A DNA stretch of 9,327 bases from JAUIBE01 sp035267185 (GTDB taxonomy: Bacteria > Pseudomonadota > Gammaproteobacteria > Xanthomonadales > SZUA-36), in contig DATFLY010000050.1 of the NCBI GenBank assembly GCA_035267185.1, forward strand, positions 1 through 9,327. The letters run 5' to 3'. Below the pieces are notes generated by a model, which saw nothing but the letters and a program-made list of their open reading frames with translations, had not been told where the DNA came from and ran no database searches. The position numbers and the translations under genes are program-made. Shown in pieces: positions 5,487 to 9,327 of this stretch; position 1 is the stretch's first letter, and the number at the start of each line of letters is the position of its first letter.

Positions 5487-7880
5487 ATGAAGATCAGTTA
5501 TAACTGGCTAAAGCGTTGGGTGGACATCGATCTGAAGGTTTCAGAGTTTGCAGAGCGCCTGACCGCCTCCGGCCTGGAAGTCGACGGCGTCACCTCATTG
5601 GCGGGTGAATTTGATGGCGTGGTGACGGCTGTGATTCGGTCCTGCGAACCACACCCCGATGCCGACAAGCTGGTTGTCTGCAGCGTGGATGCAGGCGATA
5701 AAGAGCCCTTACAAATCGTCTGTGGCGCTCCGAACGCCAGGGCAGGTTTGGTTGCCCCGCTGGCACTGGTCGGCGCGAGACTGGGAGAGGATTTCAAGGT
5801 AGGCAAGGCGAAATTGCGCGGTGTTGAATCGAACGGGATGCTTTGCTCCGCCAAAGAACTGGGCATGGGTGATGACCACTCGGGTTTGCTCGAACTGCCT
5901 GAAGAAACCGCTCCCGGGCAGGATATTCGCGAAGCGTTGGACATGGCCGATACACAGATCGATATTGATCTGACCCCTAACCGTGCAGACTGCCTTTCGA
6001 TTCGCGGTATTGCCAGGGATGTTTCGGCCAGCTGTAATGCTGACTTCAGGGATAATGCCGCTGAACAGATCGCAGCGCAGATTGAGGATGTGCTGCCAAT
6101 TCGCCTTGAGAGCCCGGAGCACTGTCCGCGCTACGTGGGTCGAATCATACGAGGCATAGACCCCAGGGCTGAAACGCCATTATGGATGCGTGAAGCATTA
6201 CGACGTTGCGGTCTGCGTTCAATCAGCCCGGTGGTGGACATTACCAATTTTGTATTACTCGAGCTGGGTCAGCCGATGCACGGATTTGACCTTGGCAAAA
6301 TCCAGGGCGGAATTACCGTACGCAAGGGTGTCGCGGGTGAAAGCCTGGTGCTGCTTGATGAGCAGGAAGTAGAACTGGATGATTCGGTGTTGGCGATTTG
6401 TGATGACAATGGCCCCGTGGCGTTGGGCGGAATCATGGGTGGGCTTGACAGCAGGGTCACTGAAAGCACCACTGATGTGTTGTTCGAGTCAGCCTGGTTT
6501 AAGCCTTCCACCATCATGGGCAAGGCCCGGGATTTTGGTCTGCACACCGACGCCTCACATCGTTTCGAGCGTGGTGTCGATACAAGTATGCAGGTCCGCG
6601 CAATAGAGCGGGCCACACAGTTGCTGATACAGATTGCCGGCGGCGAATGCGGCCCGGTCATGGTTGCAGAAGAACCGGATTACATTCCAGTCAATAAAAC
6701 AGTTCAACTGCGTGTTTCAAGGCTCAACAAGCTGTTGGGTACGGGTCTTGATATGGATCAGGTCACCTCCATCCTGAAGCGCCTTGATATGAAGCTGAAC
6801 GTGGCTGAAGACGGGCAAAGCCTGGCTGCTGTGGCGCCATCCTCGCGTTTTGATATCGAGATTGAGGAAGACCTGGTCGAAGAAGTCGCTCGAATTTATG
6901 GCTACGACAATATTCCGGAGGCTGTTCCGAGTGGCGCGTTAGCGGTTGGTACAGCCGCCAGTCATGATGTGCCGATGGGCCGCATTATGTCGACGCTGTG
7001 TGCAGCGGGTTATAACGAGGCCGTCAATTACAGTTTTGTTAATCCAGAATTGCTGGAGTCTTTTGGAATGTCCGAAGGTGCACTGCCGCTTGCCAATCCA
7101 CTGACTTCAGATATGGCGGTGATGCGTACCAGCCTGATTCCGGGCCTGGTCACCAGCCTGGGCCGAAACCTGCGGCGCCAGCACTCCAGGGTACGGCTGT
7201 TTGAGTCGGGGGTGACCTTTTTCCAGGCTGAAAATCTCACCGAAACGGAATGCCTTGCAGGGGTCGCCTGCGGGCGTGCTTATCCGGAGCAGTGGTCATT
7301 GACAGATCGCGAGGTTGATTTCTTTGATGTCAAAGGTGATATCGAGTCGATATTTACCCTGCGCGGGGTCGCTGAAAAAGTATCATTCGAACCCGAATTG
7401 AAAGCCTGGGCGCACCCGGGCGCCAGTGCTTCTGTGATCATCGAACAGGATGGTGAGAAACAGGTAGCAGGATGGTGTGCTGTGCTCCACCCGAACGTCC
7501 TGAAGGCGCAAGAAATTGGACAGACGGTAGTGGCATTTGAACTGGATTTGAACAAGGTTCGCCAAAAAGAAGTTCCATACGCGAAAAAATATTCGCGATT
7601 TCCATCTGTCAGGCGAGACCTGGCATTAGAAGTTCCTGTTGAAGTGAACTATGGGTCACTGCGCGAATGTGTGGTTGAGGCAGCAGGCGCTTTATTGCAA
7701 AATTTGGTAGTATTTGATGTATATGAAGGCCAGAATTTAACAAAAGGTTACAAAAGTCTGGCTATAGGCTTGATTTTACAGCACGTTTCCAGCACTCTTA
7801 CAGATGAAGCCATTGATGCTTTAGTAGGGGAGACCGTCGCCCAACTGGAGCGACGGCTGGGTGCTCGGTTGAGAGGATAA
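5487..7880 (+). CDS. pheT: Phenylalanyl-tRNA synthetase beta subunit
   Basis: Structural, editing and tRNA-binding subunit of PheRS, 797 aa against 795 in E. coli. Domains in order: N-terminal MKISYNWLKRWVD; EMAP-II-like OB-fold tRNA-binding domain (about 40-150) with HPDADKL at 56-62; B3/B4 editing domain (about 210-385) with ITNFVLLELGQPMHGFD and HRFERGVD near 358; B5 domain (about 400-472); the inactive synthetase-like core; and the C-terminal FDX-ACB anticodon-binding domain from about 700 (SRFPSVRRDLAL). No frameshift or missing block is visible. The Shine-Dalgarno TGAGG overlaps the pheS stop (5476-5480) and the ATG follows 6 bases later, indicating tight coupling that fits the 1:1 stoichiometry. 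ihfA begins 2 bases after its TAA. Confidence 0.99.
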   Translation: MKISYNWLKRWVDIDLKVSEFAERLTASGLEVDGVTSLAGEFDGVVTAVIRSCEPHPDADKLVVCSVDAGDKEPLQIVCGAPNARAGLVAPLALVGARLGEDFKVGKAKLRGVESNGMLCSAKELGMGDDHSGLLELPEETAPGQDIREALDMADTQIDIDLTPNRADCLSIRGIARDVSASCNADFRDNAAEQIAAQIEDVLPIRLESPEHCPRYVGRIIRGIDPRAETPLWMREALRRCGLRSISPVVDITNFVLLELGQPMHGFDLGKIQGGITVRKGVAGESLVLLDEQEVELDDSVLAICDDNGPVALGGIMGGLDSRVTESTTDVLFESAWFKPSTIMGKARDFGLHTDASHRFERGVDTSMQVRAIERATQLLIQIAGGECGPVMVAEEPDYIPVNKTVQLRVSRLNKLLGTGLDMDQVTSILKRLDMKLNVAEDGQSLAAVAPSSRFDIEIEEDLVEEVARIYGYDNIPEAVPSGALAVGTAASHDVPMGRIMSTLCAAGYNEAVNYSFVNPELLESFGMSEGALPLANPLTSDMAVMRTSLIPGLVTSLGRNLRRQHSRVRLFESGVTFFQAENLTETECLAGVACGRAYPEQWSLTDREVDFFDVKGDIESIFTLRGVAEKVSFEPELKAWAHPGASASVIIEQDGEKQVAGWCAVLHPNVLKAQEIGQTVVAFELDLNKVRQKEVPYAKKYSRFPSVRRDLALEVPVEVNYGSLRECVVEAAGALLQNLVVFDVYEGQNLTKGYKSLAIGLILQHVSSTLTDEAIDALVGETVAQLERRLGARLRG

Positions 7881-7882
7881 AC

Positions 7883-8182
7883 ATGTCATTGACTAAGGCA
7901 GATATCGCGGATCGCCTCTTCGAAGAAGTGGGTTTGAACAAACGCGAAGCCAAGGAATTCGTAGACGCATATTTCGAGACAATTCGCGCAGCGCTTGAGA
8001 AAGGCGATAACGTGAAGCTGTCGGGATTCGGAAATTTTCAATTACGTGACAAAAAACAACGTCCAGGCAGGAACCCTAAAACCGGGGAAGAAATTCCTAT
8101 TTCGGCTCGTCGAGTGGTGACATTCCGACCGGGTCAGAAACTACGTTCAAGAGTAGAAGCGTATGTTGGATCAGGGAACTGA
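7883..8182 (+). CDS. ihfA: Integration host factor subunit alpha
   Basis: Nucleoid-associated DNA-bending protein that pairs with IhfB and shapes promoters, recombination sites and replication origins. It is 99 aa, as in E. coli, and a clear member of the HU/IHF family. The helical dimerisation part is MSLTKADIADRLFEEVGLNK onward; KLSGFGNFQLRDK is at 45-57; the beta-arm RNPKTGEEIPISARRVVTF has the DNA-intercalating Pro at 65; the C-terminal PGQKLRSRVE is conserved. The alpha rather than HU assignment rests on the linkage to pheT and the strong match to E. coli IhfA. The AGAGGA Shine-Dalgarno (7872-7877) lies inside the end of pheT. In E. coli ihfA also has its own promoter within pheT; I could not pick a convincing one here. 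Its last 20 bases overlap the next gene. Confidence 0.98.
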   Translation: MSLTKADIADRLFEEVGLNKREAKEFVDAYFETIRAALEKGDNVKLSGFGNFQLRDKKQRPGRNPKTGEEIPISARRVVTFRPGQKLRSRVEAYVGSGN

Positions 8183-8519
8183 TCGCGAATTACCGCCGAT
8201 TCCGGCGAAAAGATATTTCACAATTGGTGAAGTAAGCGAACTTTGCGGCGTAAAGCCGCACGTTCTTCGTTATTGGGAACAGGAGTTTGAACCACTTAAA
8301 CCAGTGAAGCGACGTGGCAATCGACGCTATTACCAGCGTGGAGATGTCATGATGATCCGCCAGATCAGAAGCTTGTTGTATGAGCAGGGCTACACCATCG
8401 GGGGCGCCCGCCAGCTTCTGGACGGATCTGAAGCCAAAGAAGACGTCAACCGCAGCCAGCAGATTATTCGGCAGGTGCGTGTTGAGTTAGAGCAGGTCTT
8501 ACAGGTTCTGAAACGCTGA
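8163..8519 (+). CDS. MerR-family transcriptional regulator, single-domain
   Basis: Short DNA-binding protein of 118 aa. The winged helix-turn-helix of the MerR family occupies about residues 17-86: YFTIGEVSELCGVKPHVLRYWE, then the RRGNRRYYQRGD wing and QIRSLLYEQGYTIGGARQLL. A short polar helix follows (95-118) that probably forms the antiparallel dimer coil. No C-terminal effector domain or cluster of metal-binding Cys is seen (the single Cys, 28, is within the HTH), so the signal it senses, if any, is unknown. An uncharacterised MerR-like gene directly after ihfA is common in gammaproteobacteria, which supports the call but not a function. The ATG at 8163 overlaps ihfA by 20 bases and has only a weak ribosome site, so translation is probably coupled. 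A terminator follows, making it the last gene of the cluster. Confidence 0.93.
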   Translation: MLDQGTDRELPPIPAKRYFTIGEVSELCGVKPHVLRYWEQEFEPLKPVKRRGNRRYYQRGDVMMIRQIRSLLYEQGYTIGGARQLLDGSEAKEDVNRSQQIIRQVRVELEQVLQVLKR

Positions 8520-8534
8520 TTGTGATTTTTTTAT

Positions 8535-8560
8535 AAGCTCTGGACATCCGTCCAGAGCTT
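8535..8560 (+). terminator. Intrinsic terminator after the MerR-type gene
   Basis: An 11-bp perfect stem AAGCTCTGGAC/GTCCAGAGCTT (8535-8545 with 8550-8560) with the 4-nt loop ATCC. It is followed by TCTAAGC and has only a short T-rich tail. It lies 16 bases after the stop codon and most likely ends the cluster transcript. Confidence 0.75.
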
Positions 8561-8587
8561 TCTAAGCTATTGCGAATCAATTAGAAT
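8559..8587 (+). promoter_or_regulatory. Candidate promoter of tRNA-Pro
   Basis: The -10 box TAGAAT (8582-8587, 5/6 match) is followed by GC-rich GCTGGTCCCGCG, the kind of discriminator typical of stringently controlled stable-RNA promoters. The -35 region (TTTCTA, 8559-8564) is poor and overlaps the preceding terminator. A second possible -10, TGTAAT (8614-8619), would start transcription only a few bases before the tRNA. Confidence 0.4.
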
Positions 8588-8634
8588 GCTGGTCCCGCGT
8601 ACAGGTGGGCATTTGTAATATTTCAGTTTTCGGT

Positions 8635-8711
8635 CGGAGCGTGGCGCAGCCTGGTAGCGCACTACAATGGGGTTGTAGGGGTCGGAGGTTCGAATCCTCT
8701 CGCTCCGACCA
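8635..8711 (+). tRNA. tRNA-Pro (anticodon GGG)
   Basis: A 77-nt cloverleaf. The acceptor stem CGGAGCG (8635-8641) pairs with CGCTCCG (8701-8707), the discriminator is A, and CCA is encoded (8709-8711). The D-arm is GCGCAGCCTGGTAGCGC. The anticodon stem CTACA/TGTAG closes the loop ATGGGGT, giving anticodon GGG, which reads CCC and CCU. The T-arm is GGAGG/CCTCT-type around TTCGAAT. It closely matches E. coli tRNA-Pro in the D-arm, T-arm and variable loop. Confidence 0.97.
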
Positions 8712-8774
8712 ATTATTAGAAATAAAAAAGGTCTTCTCACTCATCCGGGAAGGCCTTTTTTATTTCTAATAATT
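8711..8774 (+). terminator. Very long inverted-repeat terminator directly abutting tRNA-Pro
   Basis: A perfect 21-bp arm pair (8711-8731 with 8754-8774), AT-rich outside and GG/CC at the inner end, continues inward as TCTTC/GAAGG (one G-U). This makes about 26 bp around a 12-nt loop. The T-run TTTTTT (8756-8761) follows the GC part, as in an intrinsic terminator. The outer AT-rich arms go well beyond what termination needs. The first paired base is the final A of the tRNA CCA. Confidence 0.8.
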
Positions 8775-8796
8775 GTCGTCGCGATGGGAGAGCACA

Positions 8797-9013
8797 CGGT
8801 TCGACAAATTTGTCGGGAACACTGCAGTGTTGAATTTCATAACGAACTCTTTGACGTTGCTTCGCTTCCCTGCTCGCTGCTGCGCAGCAAGGCGGCTTCA
8901 CTCAGCAACGACTATCCCATCGGCTTTAATTCCGGCATGTATCGGTGGCTCTGAAAGGGCAAAGTACAGGGATGTACTTCGTAATCCTCTGGCTCCGTAG
9001 CCGGCCTCCTCAT
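8797..9013 (+). repeat. 217-bp direct repeat, copy 1
   Basis: Identical to 9111-9327 except for one base (C at 8896, T at 9210), with no indels. It begins CGGTTCGACA and ends GGCCTCCTCAT. It contains the perfect palindromes CGACAAATTTGTCG (8802-8815), AACACTGCAGTGTT (8818-8831) and TGCTGCGCAGCA (8878-8889). A 7-bp long-range pair CGTTGCT/AGCAACG (8855-8861 with 8904-8910) encloses the third. A 7-bp stem AAGTACA/TGTACTT with a GGGA tetraloop follows (8962-8979). A 20-nt echo of the tRNA-Pro 3' end lies at 8978-8997. I see no credible protein in it. Structure and near-identity suggest an RNA or a mobile repeat. Confidence 0.95.
8978..8997 (+). other. Echo of the tRNA-Pro 3' end inside repeat copy 1
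   Basis: TTCGTAATCCTCTGGCTCCG matches TTCGAATCCTCTCGCTCCG of the tRNA (8689-8707: T-loop, T-stem 3' strand and acceptor 3' strand) with one inserted T and one substitution. It is repeated at 9292-9311 in copy 2. No CCA follows. It could be a decayed tRNA end, an old attachment-site remnant, or a processed-RNA boundary. Confidence 0.7.
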
Positions 9014-9034
9014 TTTTTTGGGAAGGCCGTTTTT
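9002..9034 (+). terminator. Terminator after repeat copy 1, similar to the tRNA-Pro terminator
   Basis: CGGCCT (9002-9007) pairs with AGGCCG (9024-9029), followed by TTTTT (9030-9034). The loop is 16 nt and two further C-G pairs are possible with a bulge. Base by base it resembles the inner part of the tRNA-Pro terminator (GG-CT-CTCA, then GGGAAGGCC, then a T-run), which suggests common descent of the two downstream modules. Confidence 0.6.
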
Positions 9035-9110
9035 GAGGTTAGGAAAGGAAGTAGTATTAATTTGAGTCGCAATGCGACTTCATAATTTGCGTGTATAGCG
9101 ACACGCAACG
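9014..9110 (+). other. 97-bp spacer between the repeat copies
   Basis: It contains the terminator tail, an AT-rich stretch, a short inverted repeat AGTCGC/GCGACT (9065-9070 with 9074-9079), and a hairpin TTGCGTGT/ACACGCAA (9087-9094 with 9101-9108, loop ATAGCG) ending two bases before copy 2. No gene is seen. Confidence 0.6.
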
Positions 9111-9327
9111 CGGTTCGACAAATTTGTCGGGAACACTGCAGTGTTGAATTTCATAACGAACTCTTTGACGTTGCTTCGCTTCCCTGCTCGCTGCTGCGCA
9201 GCAAGGCGGTTTCACTCAGCAACGACTATCCCATCGGCTTTAATTCCGGCATGTATCGGTGGCTCTGAAAGGGCAAAGTACAGGGATGTACTTCGTAATC
9301 CTCTGGCTCCGTAGCCGGCCTCCTCAT
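9111..9327 (+). repeat. 217-bp direct repeat, copy 2 (runs to the window end)
   Basis: Second copy, 314 bp downstream of copy 1, differing by one base (T at 9210). It includes all the palindromes and the tRNA-Pro 3' echo (9292-9311). The window stops at exactly the base where copy 1 meets its T-run, so further identity or more copies may follow. The 616 bases from 8712 to the end hold no gene that I can support. Confidence 0.95.

Noticed and set aside
7690..7780. Possible ihfA promoter inside pheT (TTGCAA with TGTATA or TATATG)
   Set aside because: The region is AT-rich and E. coli has a promoter in this place, but the boxes here match poorly or are misspaced.
8773..9000. 75-codon TTG-started open frame across repeat copy 1
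   Set aside because: No Shine-Dalgarno sequence, no recognisable domain, and its C-terminus is simply a translation of the tRNA-like 20-mer. The palindromes and structured DNA explain the region better. E. coli tyrT repeats do contain a small basic-protein frame, so it is recorded but not called.
8797..9327. CRISPR array or integron attC site
   Set aside because: There are only two copies of 217 bp with a 97-bp spacer, unlike CRISPR. One GTTGAAT resembles an attC core, but the matching RYYYAAC partner and bulged-arm structure are not present.

Overview
The window reads as a chromosomal segment of a gammaproteobacterium. The gene order thrS-infC-rpmI-rplT-pheS-pheT-ihfA followed by a MerR-type gene is the classic gammaproteobacterial translation/nucleoid-protein cluster. 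Protein lengths lie close to those of E. coli (ThrRS 639 aa, L35 65 aa, L20 118 aa, PheS 332 aa, PheT 797 aa, IHF-alpha 99 aa). I cannot name a genus from sequence alone.

Layout. Bases 1-880 carry the C-terminal part of a secreted or pilus-associated protein (PilX/DUF7305-like, cysteine-rich), cut by the window edge and closed by an intrinsic terminator. Bases 989-1173 are the thrS control region: a promoter overlapping a perfect palindrome, a tiny threonine-rich reading frame, and a terminator hairpin that any thrS transcript must cross, together with a 9-bp alternative pairing. From 1174 to 8519 the genes all run rightward with short gaps or overlaps, so they probably form one or a few overlapping operons. 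They encode two aminoacyl-tRNA synthetases (ThrRS, PheRS alpha and beta), initiation factor IF3 (with a non-standard ATC start), ribosomal proteins L35 and L20, IHF-alpha and a MerR-like regulator. Leader regions with foldable RNA sit before rpmI (probable L20 autoregulation) and before pheS.

Bases 8520-8634 hold the operon terminator and a tRNA promoter, followed by a tRNA-Pro(GGG) gene with encoded CCA and a very long terminator inverted repeat. The last 550 bases contain no credible gene. They hold two copies of a 217-bp element (216/217 identical, period 314 bp), full of palindromes. Each copy carries near its end a 20-nt echo of the 3' end of the neighbouring tRNA-Pro. After copy 1 comes a terminator that resembles the tRNA's own; copy 2 is cut by the window edge at the same point.

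This tRNA plus tandem-repeat arrangement resembles in outline the E. coli tyrT operon, where repeats carrying the tRNA 3' end follow the tRNA and yield the small rtT RNA. It and the possible thrS attenuator are the most interesting parts of the window. Everything else is ordinary, conserved housekeeping DNA.
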